Shown here one piece after another: positions 43,292 to 51,821 of a stretch of DNA of 51,868 nucleotides. The first letter of the stretch is position 1. Every line of letters starts with the position of its first letter. The notes below the pieces were generated by a model. The model ran no database searches. It saw only the letters and a program-made list of their open reading frames with translations, and was not told the origin of the DNA. The DNA is from Fen-1258 sp964595365 (lineage in GTDB: Bacteria > Bacteroidota > Ignavibacteria > Ignavibacteriales > Melioribacteraceae). Made by a program: the position numbers and the translations under genes. Location: positions 1 to 51,868 of the forward strand of contig CAZQQC010000004.1 of the NCBI GenBank assembly GCA_964595365.1, written 5' to 3'.

Positions 43292-44857
43292 TTAGATTTT
43301 ATTCAGATGTGGTTCTTTTCCCTTTTTTAACACAATTGTATTGCGGGAACTTGGATACTCTTCCGGAAAATCGGCGCGGTTGTGACAACCGCGGCTCTCT
43401 TCCCTTAACAATGCCGATTGAGCAATCATCCTGGCAGCTTCGATCATGTTTTTAATTCTGCCGGAATAGTATTCTTCTTCACCGAACTCAATTTCTCTTT
43501 CTACACTGGCAAGCTCATTTATTGCTTTTTCAAGGGAAGACTTTGTACGAATTATTCCCACGTTATTCCACATTATCTTGCCGATTTTTCTTTTGACTGC
43601 AACTAACATATGTTCATTATTTTTATTTACCGTGACGCGAAAATTATTTTTAAGCTTGTAACTGGCTTCGGTAGACAGCCGGGCAGCATGTTCAACGGCT
43701 CTCCTTGCAAATACAAGACATTCCAGAAGTGAGTTGCTTGCCAAACGGTTTGCACCGTGTACACCTGTAGAAGCAACTTCACCTGCGGCATAGAGACGAT
43801 TTATATTCGTCCCGCCATTTATATCAGTTTTAATTCCGCCGATCATATAATGTGCTGCAGGCGCAACAGGAATTGGATCATTTGTTATGTCAACGTTACG
43901 TTTCATCGCTTCCCTGTAGATATTGGCAAACCTCGATTTAATTACGGATGGTTGTAGATGACCGAGATTTAGAAACACATTTTTCCTGCCGCTTTTTTCT
44001 AGCTCAAGAAATATTGCTTCCGAAACTTTGTCGCGCGGAGAAAGTTCGGTGTAATCCCAATCGGCTAAGAAACGTTTACCTTCATGATTAACTAGATATG
44101 CACCTTCGCCCCGGACGGCTTCGGAAATTAAAAATGTTTCTCCATTAGCAGAATAGAATGCAGTAGGGTGAAATTGAATGAACTCCATGCTTTCGATTTC
44201 GGCACCAACATTGTAAGCTAACGATATCCCTTCTCCTACAGAAGACGGCGGATTGGTTGTTCGCATGTACAAACCGGCAGCACCGCCTGTAGCAATTATC
44301 GTGCACCGGCTTTCAATATTAAAAACTGTTTGTCTATTAGGATCGTAACATTTTAAGCCTGTACAACTTTCATCTTCAAGGATTAATTCATACGCAAGAA
44401 TGTTTTCGTAAATTTTTATTTTTTTTTCTTTCAGAACAAAAGGAAGAATAAAGTTGACAAGTTCTTTTCCGGTGGAATCACCGCCGGCATGCAGCACTCT
44501 CCTTTTAGAATGCCCTCCTTCAAGTCCTAACGAAAATTTTCCGTCAACTGTGTCGAATGGCATTCCCATTTCAATCAGCAATTGAATAATATCTTTACCC
44601 TCATTAACCAGAACTTCTACCGCATTAGGATTGCATAAACCGCGTCCGGCGTTAATGGTATCATAAATGTGTAGTGAGGAAGAATCTTCCGGATCTATTG
44701 CAGCAGCAATTCCGCCCTGGGCTAAATAAGAATTGCTGATCTCAAGCGTAGTTTTGCTTATTAAAGCAACCGAACCGTATCTGGCAGCATTGAGCGCCGA
44801 AAACAATCCCGATAAACCTGCACCAATAATCACAAAATCAAATCTGTAATTTCTCAT
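43292..44857 (-). CDS. nadB: L-aspartate oxidase
   Basis: A 521-residue flavoenzyme oxidising L-aspartate to iminoaspartate. The N-terminal FAD site is DFVIIGAGLSGLFSALNAA. NSYLAQGGIAAA, the second FAD segment AAGEVASTGVHGANRLASNS and the substrate-side EFIQFHPTAFY follow. The fumarate-reductase-type C-terminal helices occupy about 410-510. The ATG at 44857 was chosen over a GTG at 44878. It is the first gene of the nadB-nadC-nadA-ribD-ribE-ribBA-ribH run. Confidence 0.95.
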   Translation of the reverse strand: MRNYRFDFVIIGAGLSGLFSALNAARYGSVALISKTTLEISNSYLAQGGIAAAIDPEDSSSLHIYDTINAGRGLCNPNAVEVLVNEGKDIIQLLIEMGMPFDTVDGKFSLGLEGGHSKRRVLHAGGDSTGKELVNFILPFVLKEKKIKIYENILAYELILEDESCTGLKCYDPNRQTVFNIESRCTIIATGGAAGLYMRTTNPPSSVGEGISLAYNVGAEIESMEFIQFHPTAFYSANGETFLISEAVRGEGAYLVNHEGKRFLADWDYTELSPRDKVSEAIFLELEKSGRKNVFLNLGHLQPSVIKSRFANIYREAMKRNVDITNDPIPVAPAAHYMIGGIKTDINGGTNINRLYAAGEVASTGVHGANRLASNSLLECLVFARRAVEHAARLSTEASYKLKNNFRVTVNKNNEHMLVAVKRKIGKIMWNNVGIIRTKSSLEKAINELASVEREIEFGEEEYYSGRIKNMIEAARMIAQSALLREESRGCHNRADFPEEYPSSRNTIVLKKGKEPHLNKI

Positions 44858-45188
44858 ATGGCTTGGTCCCAATTGCACTATACATTTTTAGCACTCTTAA
44901 ATTTGACCGGAACGATCGACACAAACGAAAAATTTCTTGAGAAACAAATTTCAGTAGGAATATGTTTATCGATGGATTAAAGCTTCCGAAAGCGAGTAAT
45001 TTTTTGTCGTTCATTTTGCATGGTACCTGTCTTAACGATCAAGTCCGGCTTGTTAATAATTATTCTTTCCAGCAATCGTCCGTTAATAGGGATCGATTTG
45101 TGTAACTCTACTAATAAAAATAAATAAAAGAAGAGTATCGTCCAAAATAGTCTATCCATTCAAATCGACAACTACCAACCTCGATGAA
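44858..45188. other. Intergenic region between nadB and a transposase fragment
   Basis: These 331 bp must carry the promoter of the nad-rib block. TTTG motifs occur at several places in minus-strand reading, but none forms a clear TAnnTTTG pair. The right part (45090-45188) is an open frame continuous with the transposase fragment and may be its degraded upstream part. A 60-codon minus-strand frame at 44977-45159 has no support. Confidence 0.4.
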
Positions 45189-45788
45189 ATGCTTGAAAAA
45201 TCAATAGAAAAAGAGTTGGGGAAAAAAGTGCCTCATCAAAAATGTCTTAAGCACGTACTGGATAGCGTTGATAAAATTATCCAGTTGAAACAGAAGAGAA
45301 AGGCTTTTCAAAAGACTAAGGCTGATGACAAGGCAACCTATGAGATGAGACAGAAAGAATACATGGAAGCCGAAAAGATTTTTGATTTAGCAAGAGAACT
45401 CTTTTACAGTCGAAGGAAAAAACAATCCAATAAAATCTTAAAGGGTTTGCTCAACTACAAAAGTAAATATCCGAAACTATTCGAGTTTTTTGATCGCAAT
45501 CTTAATAAACCTCTAACGCACCAAAAATATCCGTTGATTAAGAAGACAAATAATATAGCCGAAGACATTAATCGTCAGTTAATGAGAAGATTAAAGACAA
45601 TAGAATCGTTCCAGAAATTTGTATATGCGGAAAACTATCTAAACCTTTACAAGAACTACTTGAGATTCAAGCCATACACAGATTGCAGAGGAAGAAACAG
45701 AATCAAGAATGGTAAATCTCCATTGGAAGTATGCGGTGTTGTTTTACAAAACAAAGATTGGCTAAAAAATGCTATCGCTTTTTATTAA
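45189..45788 (+). pseudogene. C-terminal fragment of a DDE-type transposase
   Basis: A 199-codon frame reads as the last part of a transposase: KKTNNIAEDINRQLMRRLKT contains the typical NN..E segment with the last catalytic acidic residue. YLNLYKNYLRFKPYTDCRGR and NGKSPLEVCGV are the usual C-terminal end of such enzymes. The first catalytic Asp region and DNA-binding domain are missing; the frame is open upstream only to about 45090, where a stop occurs. The codon and base use are A+T-richer than in the metabolic genes nearby. The family (Mutator-like or related) is uncertain. Confidence 0.6.
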
Positions 45789-45869
45789 CTTTCATCACCC
45801 GATTGTAGGGACGTTTTCAACAGTCATAAATATTCTTTGACAAAATTTTCAATACATTTAAAAATTAAT

Positions 45870-47018
45870 ATGTATAAAATATCGTTAATATTATTAATCT
45901 TTTTTACTCAAGTCATAGGAAAAGATTTTCAATTAGAACATCCTAATAAGGACGCCGGGAAAATAGTCTTTTTAACTTATAACCTTGAATTTGGCGAAGC
46001 CTTAAAACTTTTGAATAAACACCTAAGTAGTGAGCCAAACAGTTTACAATGGAACTACTTTCAAGCGATGATTTTATTTCGCAAGAGCCTTGTTGTAGCA
46101 CAAAAAGTCAAGCTTGGTTATAAGGTCGAAGAACCGAAATTTCATGCATTATTTGATTCTGCATATAATGCATTCTCAAGGGTTACTAGTTCTGGTGAGG
46201 ATTTCCTAAAGAAAAATGAGAACGACACTGTAGCATTGTTTTATACTGGTGCTGCTTATGGATATATCGGGATATATCACGCAAATAATGGCGACATATT
46301 AAAAGCAGCTTCAATAGGGAGAAAGGGACTGGATTATCACGGGAAATTAATCGGATTATCTCCGCACTGGGGAGATGTCTATCTGAGTAAAGCTATTTTT
46401 AATTTTTATGCTAGTAATGTCCCATGGTATATTAAGCCAATTTTATGGATACTCGGAAGGAGTGGAAGTGAGGAAGAAGCACTTGACTATTTTCAAAGAG
46501 TTATAAAAAATGGAAAATTTGCACGCTTTGAAGCTATGGAAATGCTAGCTAAACTTCGTATAAGACAAAGCAAACATAATCACGTGAATAAACTCGTAGA
46601 GGAATTGATTACTGAAATTCCTAACTCAAAATATTATGAAATTCTAGAATTGGCTAACGAGTATACATCTAAAAAAGAGATATCTGAAGGCAACAAATTG
46701 TTAAATGAAGCAATTCAACTCTCTAAAAAAGAAGAACTGTCAGAAATAAATAAGGGAATTGTGGGTAATATATATCTTCGTTTAACATACAATCTAACTC
46801 AATCAAAAGACTATTCAACAACAATAAATTTATGGGAAGAACTTATAAATAGGGGAATAGCTCCAGAGTTAGATTCATGGGGACATATTGTTATGGGGGA
46901 TTGTTACGCAGCACTTGAACAAAAACAAGAAGCGCTTAAGTGTTATAACTGGGTAATAGAAAATAGCAAAAGCGAGACACATAAAAAATTGGTAAGAAAT
47001 AAGATTGCAGACCTATAA
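45870..47018 (+). CDS. Secreted TPR-like protein, unknown function
   Basis: A 382-residue protein with a signal peptide (about 1-18: YKISLILLIFFTQVIG) and a largely helical body that looks like divergent tetratricopeptide repeats (for example LWEELINRG and ALKCYNWVIENSKSE near the end). A PWYIKPILWILGRSG segment in the middle is more hydrophobic. The ATG at 45870 is chosen because it starts the signal peptide; a longer TTG frame begins at 45837. It is A+T-rich and lies next to a transposase fragment, which suggests local transfer. No specific role is seen. Confidence 0.7.
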   Translation: MYKISLILLIFFTQVIGKDFQLEHPNKDAGKIVFLTYNLEFGEALKLLNKHLSSEPNSLQWNYFQAMILFRKSLVVAQKVKLGYKVEEPKFHALFDSAYNAFSRVTSSGEDFLKKNENDTVALFYTGAAYGYIGIYHANNGDILKAASIGRKGLDYHGKLIGLSPHWGDVYLSKAIFNFYASNVPWYIKPILWILGRSGSEEEALDYFQRVIKNGKFARFEAMEMLAKLRIRQSKHNHVNKLVEELITEIPNSKYYEILELANEYTSKKEISEGNKLLNEAIQLSKKEELSEINKGIVGNIYLRLTYNLTQSKDYSTTINLWEELINRGIAPELDSWGHIVMGDCYAALEQKQEALKCYNWVIENSKSETHKKLVRNKIADL

Positions 47019-47057
47019 ACTATATTTATTTGAATGTCATTATAAATACAAATCGAT

Positions 47058-47087
47058 ATAGAATGATTCTATCCGCTAACAACCGGA
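47058..47087 (+). repeat. Short dispersed palindromic repeat, copy 2
   Basis: ATAGAATGATTCTAT is followed by CCGCTAACAACCGGA, matching copy 1 at 37879-37908 in 28 of 30 positions. It starts 40 bp after the TPR-like gene. Confidence 0.75.
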
Positions 47088-47267
47088 CTGCAGCAAACGA
47101 AGATAACCACAAACTAATTCTTGTACCGTGAAATGTGTTTCCTGTTTCAATTCTATTTCCCCTTTTTTTGAGTTATTTTATTTTCGGTGCAATGCAAAAT
47201 TTTCCTCAAAAATTAATTATCTTTTCGGCGTTAAATTTCAGTATAACTTTTCAATGGAGTTGGATAG

Positions 47268-47396
47268 ATGGCAACAGAAACAGAAAAACCGAAAAACAAA
47301 TTGAACGATATAGCTTTCTATTTCCTGATGTCTATATTGGGATTTACAGTTTTATTTACGGTGGGATTTCTTATTTATTCAGTTCTATTCGGATAA
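47268..47396 (+). CDS. Small single-pass membrane protein (42 residues)
   Basis: A short ORF with ATG at 47268 preceded by GGAG about 8 nt upstream. The product has a Lys/Glu-rich N-terminus (MATETEKPKNKLND) and one long hydrophobic helix (about 15-41), ending at FG. The composition and ribosome site suggest a real small membrane protein. The function is unknown. The rest of the gaps around it (47088-47267 and 47397-47647) shows nothing recognisable. Confidence 0.6.
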   Translation: MATETEKPKNKLNDIAFYFLMSILGFTVLFTVGFLIYSVLFG

Positions 47397-47647
47397 GCAA
47401 TTTAAGGTTATCGCTGGGGCAATAATCTGCCTAATTCGATCGCAGACAATGATAGCTAAGTTCCTCAACAACAAATTTCAAATCTTTTGTAATTACACTT
47501 TTCGATAAGCAAAAAAATTTTCTTGAGAGCTAAATTTCAATTTGTTAAGTTGTTATCAAATCTACTTATAAAACAGAAATTATTTTCAGCACAAAAGGGC
47601 GACAGAAAAATTTCTGCCGGATTTCTAACTACAAAAGGAGAACCAGC

Positions 47648-48208
47648 ATGACGGAATTAACAGCTCTCTGGCTGCCGATACTTTTATCGGCGGTGATTGT
47701 ATTTGCCATCAGCTCTGTGATACACATGGCGATGCCGTGGCACAAAAACGATTATAAGAAAATGCCGGAGGAAGACAGGGTAATGGATGCGCTCCGTCCG
47801 TTCAACATTCCTCCCGCCGATTATATGGTGCCGTGCACATCAAGCTCGCAAGAAATGAAATCTCCCGAATTTGCCGAGAAGATAAATAAAGGTCCCGTTA
47901 TGATTGTTACTGTGAGACCAAGCGGTAAATGGCATATGGGCTCGTCGCTTTTTCTATGGTTTCTCTATTCTGTAATCGTAGGATTTTTTGCTGCTTACGT
48001 TGCAAGCCGCGCTCTACCCGAAGCTGCAACTTACTTACAGGTTTTTCGTTTTGTAGGAACCGCTGCTTTCATGGGATATTCATTTGCGCTTTGGCAGTTT
48101 TCTATTTGGTACGGACGTTCATGGAAGACAACAATTAAATCTACGACCGATGGATTGATCTATGCGCTGTTAACCGCCGGTGTATTCGGCTGGCTCTGGC
48201 CAAGATAG
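47648..48208 (+). CDS. Multi-helix membrane protein, unknown function
   Basis: A 186-residue protein with an N-terminal helix (about 5-28), a soluble part at about 30-100 and three further helices at about 102-122, 130-150 and 165-183. The soluble part has a YMVPCTSSSQEMKSPEFAEK stretch. A strong AAAGGAGAA site lies just before the ATG. I do not recognise a characterised family; similar proteins are annotated as hypothetical in related phyla. Confidence 0.75.
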   Translation: MTELTALWLPILLSAVIVFAISSVIHMAMPWHKNDYKKMPEEDRVMDALRPFNIPPADYMVPCTSSSQEMKSPEFAEKINKGPVMIVTVRPSGKWHMGSSLFLWFLYSVIVGFFAAYVASRALPEAATYLQVFRFVGTAAFMGYSFALWQFSIWYGRSWKTTIKSTTDGLIYALLTAGVFGWLWPR

Positions 48209-48219
48209 TTTGTAACTTA

Positions 48220-48334
48220 TACTGATGTTACGCAAGCTTTGATCGACCATGAAAAATTAAGATTGCAAAACGGGTATTTTCTATAAAACAACAAAAATTT
48301 GTTTGTCGAGCCCAAACCTTGCGTAAGGCAAGTT
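48220..48334 (-). repeat. Dispersed element copy B, core inverted relative to A and C
   Basis: On the plus strand the left end is ACTGATGTTACGCAAG (as in copies A and C) and the right end is CTTGCGTAAGGCAAGTT (as the right end of A). The 89-bp core between them is the reverse complement of the core of A (79 of 89 positions). The element lies between two convergent genes. Confidence 0.85.
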
Positions 48335-48346
48335 TGAAAGTTTTTC

Positions 48347-50584
48347 TTATAGCTTCCTGGCAATAACAACAGGTGCTTTCATTGTTTGTATTGTTTCGCC
48401 ATTTGCAGAAACAGTTTCAATCAACAAAATATAAATTCCGATACGCAGCGGTTTGCCGGTGTCGTCCATTCCATCAAATATAATCGTGTTCCTGGATGCA
48501 GAAGGGCGGCTATTTTCAAGTGTTCTAACTATACGTCCCTGGTTATCGTAAACTTTTATTCTCACTTGTGAAAGCGTCTGGTTCAAATCTAAATTTATAA
48601 TTGCAAAATCTTCGAAGCCATCATTATCCGGCGAAAAGGGATTGGGATTAATTGTAACCGAAGACTCACGCGACAAATTTTCTGTAAAGACTGAATTCAC
48701 CATTCCGGGTGTTCCGCCGTAATTGCTCACAGAAGTACTCCAATTCGATTTGTCGTTTGAATTCAACGAGGGATTTAGTCTTTCAAGCGATCTGTTTTTA
48801 GTCGCGATAACATTACTATTGTGCCAAAACGGAAAATATGTGAGCGAGTCCAAAATTTTGCCGGCAATATCTATAAGAACAAGCGTCTCGCCGTCATTTG
48901 ATAAACTAAAGCTGCTGCTTGCAATATGAATTTTCGATTCGGTTTTCAGCCAGGTATAATTTTGAAAAATTGACGAATCGGACGCTAAAACAAAATATTC
49001 CTTTGGCGCGATTTTTAAGTATAAGTTAGAAAGTTTTGCTTTCGAGCTTGTTCCAAGTTTGATTTGCATTCCGCCAATTTGAAGTGAATCGTTTGATGTG
49101 TTGTAAAACTCTATGTATTCCGAATTTGTGACCGCAGGATCATACATAATTTCATTTATAACCAGGCTTCCAAAATAATAACGCGGAGTATTCGCAACGG
49201 AATTTATTAGTCCCGGTGTTCCGCCATTAGTGCTAAGTGTTGTTGCCCAATTCGTACTATCGGTTGATGCCCGGAAATAGGAAATCCTTTCAAGCGAGAA
49301 TCCTTTTGCACCTCCCCAAACTGAATTGTATTTCAGACTGTCGACCACAATATTTCGCGAATCGTAAATTACGACACCATCGGTTGTATTGAGAGCACCG
49401 AACTTTGTTTGAAAGAAATTCTTCGGCGGATAATAAGGGAATTGCGAAGTGTCCCGTGTTAAAATTGCAAACTCACCCGGATTTAAAAACCTGTCTGTTG
49501 ATACGATTGTTACTTTTGTAGGTGTTGTTAGCAGATCGCTGATAGACCAGTTTTCCAAATTCACGGGATCGATGGAAGCATTTACAATTTCAATCCATTC
49601 GGATTCGCCTGTGTAAGGATCGTACATTATTTCATTTATAAGTATTTGTTTGTTGATCGATGGATTGGAAGAAACAACAAAACTAAAAACGTCGGAATTG
49701 TTATTTTGGTTTTCATCCTGCTCGAATGTAACTTTTGCAAGCAGTTGAAAGATTCCTGCATCTTGAATATAAAGCTTCTTCCGAACAATCAGCGAATCGT
49801 TGCTCGATAGATTAGTAAAGTTATTGTTGTAAAATGTTTCGCCAATCTGTCCGATCGAATCTTTATTTAAATCGTTGAATAAACCGATATTGAAAGACAG
49901 CGCTGATTGTGCACCAGCATTCTTTACTTTTACAAAAACGCTGACAGAATCGCCCGGTTTTACACGCGTAGGTTCGATACCCACGAAGGCAATGTTCAAA
50001 TCATAATTGAACGGAGAAACGGAATTTTTTGCACCCGGCGTTCCGTTTACATAAAAAGAATTTTTCCAATTTCCGGCGCTGTTATTTTTTGTTAGAAGAT
50101 ATTTTTCATCCGAAATCCCAGTTCCGTTATCAGCCGAGTAAGTATAACCGTCTATTGTTACACCATCTGTATTTATTAAATAAATATCACGGCTAATTGT
50201 GTTTGCCATTCCCGACGAGCCGAAATTATTAGAGCTTATCTTCAGTACAATTGCATCCGGAGGAATTAAATTTTTGTAAATGCCGTTTGTGTAATCGTAA
50301 TTTCCCTGAAGTATTACTGCAAACTTTTGGGGGCCTAAAATCATTCCCCCGCTTGAGGCAACAATACTGTTGTTTGAAGAAGTGTAGTACTTGAATTTGA
50401 ATCCGGTGAGATCAACGGATTGAGTTGTGGAAGTATTATAGATTTCCACAAACTCTCCATTTGTTTCCGCCGGATTAAACATGATCTCGCTAAACGTAAT
50501 AGTTGAACCGCTCTGTGCAAATATTCCCGGCGCTTTTAAAATGCAGAACATTAGTATTGCCAATTTGATGAAATGATTTTTCAT
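48347..50584 (-). CDS. Secreted lamin-tail-domain protein with gliding/T9SS-type C-terminus
   Basis: A 745-residue exported protein. A signal peptide (about 1-24) is followed by three lamin-tail domains, each starting with a similar motif: TFSEIMFNPAETNGEFVEIY (about 29), LINEIMYDPYTGESEWIEI (about 315) and VINEIMYDPAVTNSEYIEF (about 475). A CARDB-like Ig domain lies at about 190-305. The C-terminus (about 645-745) begins with NPFSPDNDGFEDF and ends in a FlgD-like/Por-secretion domain with GIYILLIE. It is probably secreted to the cell surface, likely through the type IX system. Ligand and role are unknown. Confidence 0.88.
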   Translation of the reverse strand: MKNHFIKLAILMFCILKAPGIFAQSGSTITFSEIMFNPAETNGEFVEIYNTSTTQSVDLTGFKFKYYTSSNNSIVASSGGMILGPQKFAVILQGNYDYTNGIYKNLIPPDAIVLKISSNNFGSSGMANTISRDIYLINTDGVTIDGYTYSADNGTGISDEKYLLTKNNSAGNWKNSFYVNGTPGAKNSVSPFNYDLNIAFVGIEPTRVKPGDSVSVFVKVKNAGAQSALSFNIGLFNDLNKDSIGQIGETFYNNNFTNLSSNDSLIVRKKLYIQDAGIFQLLAKVTFEQDENQNNNSDVFSFVVSSNPSINKQILINEIMYDPYTGESEWIEIVNASIDPVNLENWSISDLLTTPTKVTIVSTDRFLNPGEFAILTRDTSQFPYYPPKNFFQTKFGALNTTDGVVIYDSRNIVVDSLKYNSVWGGAKGFSLERISYFRASTDSTNWATTLSTNGGTPGLINSVANTPRYYFGSLVINEIMYDPAVTNSEYIEFYNTSNDSLQIGGMQIKLGTSSKAKLSNLYLKIAPKEYFVLASDSSIFQNYTWLKTESKIHIASSSFSLSNDGETLVLIDIAGKILDSLTYFPFWHNSNVIATKNRSLERLNPSLNSNDKSNWSTSVSNYGGTPGMVNSVFTENLSRESSVTINPNPFSPDNDGFEDFAIINLDLNQTLSQVRIKVYDNQGRIVRTLENSRPSASRNTIIFDGMDDTGKPLRIGIYILLIETVSANGETIQTMKAPVVIARKL

Positions 50585-50815
50585 ACAAAGAATGCTTTGT
50601 TGTTATACTAATTGCTTAGTTGAAATATAATTAATGGATTTCTTTCTAGGGAAAAAGATTATAGTAAAAAAGACTGCCGCTCTCAGATTATAAGTCTGTA
50701 TAAAATAAACTCTTTCTTTTCGGCAAAGAATGGATTTATATATTTGTGGAAAAATTTTTCAACCAATGGGTTCGACAATACAATCTTCCTGCTTGAGCTG
50801 ACCGCAGAAATCTAT

Positions 50816-51700
50816 TTATCCATGTACTCTCTTTCTTCTGTTAGGCGCGTGGCGGCATTCGTCAGAGCAGCAATAATCATTTTCAACTTTACATTCGTCG
50901 CAAGTAAGAAGCATTTTATCGCAATCTTGATTGTGGCAGTTTATGTAGTAGGAAGTCGGTTTTCCGCAATAATAACATTTTCCGGTATGCTTGGTTTTTT
51001 CTTTTGTGTTCGGCGTAACAATCCGGCGTTCATCAAAAACAAAAACACTTCCTTCCCAGTATTTGTCTTGATACTGCGTAACGTAATTCCAAATCCCGCC
51101 GTTCATCTGATAAACATCTTTAAATCCTCTTTCAACTAAAAGTGCGGAAGCCTTTTCACATCTTATTCCGCCTGTACAGTAGGTAACAATTGTTTTGTCC
51201 TTAAATTCTTTTAGTTCTTCTACAACTTTGAGCCAATCACGAAAGGTTTCCATTTCCGGCGTGATAGCATTCTTAAATTTTCCGATAACACTTTCATATT
51301 TATTTCGAGCATCAACAATTACGAAATCTTTTCCGCTTTCGTAAAATTGATTCAGCTCTTCCGGACTCAAACGCCGGGCAGTTTTGAAAAGATCAACTTC
51401 ACCGAAACCAGTATTCACAATTTCCTTTTTCAGGCGCACGTGAATTTTACGAAACGCATGCTCGTTGTATTTATCTTCCTTGAACCAGATGTCTCTGAAC
51501 TCCGGGTATTTTCTAATTTCCGATTTATATTTTTCAATATTCTCAACGGTACCGGACACCGTTGCGTTAATTCCTTCATTCGAAATCCAAACCCGTCCCT
51601 TGATATCATTTGCCTGGCAAAACTTTAAATGTTCTTCCTGAAATTTGTCGGGTTCCGGAACTTTGATATATTTATAAAAGAGTAAAACCTTAAATTTCAT
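50816..51700 (-). CDS. trhO: tRNA uridine(34) hydroxylase-like rhodanese, TrhO
   Basis: A 294-residue protein of the YceA/TrhO family. The N-terminal acylphosphatase-like domain (about 1-95) holds WISNEGINATVSG. The rhodanese domain (about 115-215) has the active-site loop YCTGGIRCEKASALL with C175. The C-terminal tail has several CxxC-like pairs (CYYCGKPTSYYINC, CDKMLLTCDEC), probably a metal site usual in the longer members. TrhO hydroxylates uridine 34 of tRNA. The gap to the lamin-tail gene (50585-50815) shows no gene. Confidence 0.92.
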   Translation of the reverse strand: MKFKVLLFYKYIKVPEPDKFQEEHLKFCQANDIKGRVWISNEGINATVSGTVENIEKYKSEIRKYPEFRDIWFKEDKYNEHAFRKIHVRLKKEIVNTGFGEVDLFKTARRLSPEELNQFYESGKDFVIVDARNKYESVIGKFKNAITPEMETFRDWLKVVEELKEFKDKTIVTYCTGGIRCEKASALLVERGFKDVYQMNGGIWNYVTQYQDKYWEGSVFVFDERRIVTPNTKEKTKHTGKCYYCGKPTSYYINCHNQDCDKMLLTCDECKVENDYCCSDECRHAPNRRKRVHG

Positions 51701-51746
51701 AATGTGTAAATCACATTCTTGTAAGAAAAAGTAAAAAATTATTAAT

Positions 51747-51754
51747 TAAAGATA
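51747..51754 (-). promoter_or_regulatory. Candidate promoter box of trhO
   Basis: TATCTTTA on the minus strand, 47 nt before the trhO ATG, resembles TAnnTTTG in seven of eight consensus positions. A TTTTTG motif lies about 18 nt further upstream (51773-51778). The pair fits the Bacteroidota -33/-7 spacing, but one base differs from consensus. Confidence 0.3.
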
Positions 51755-51821
51755 GCAAAACCTATTTTTAAGCAAAAATCATCTGTTTCTTGCTATCGTC
51801 AAAATAATTGGCAAGTGTTAA

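Noticed and set aside
44977..45159. 60-codon minus-strand frame upstream of nadB
   Set aside because: No family, no ribosome site, and it lies antisense to the possible upstream part of the transposase fragment.
47135..47425. 96-codon plus-strand frame
   Set aside because: It overlaps the better-supported 42-residue membrane protein in another frame, lacks a ribosome site and has no recognisable domain.
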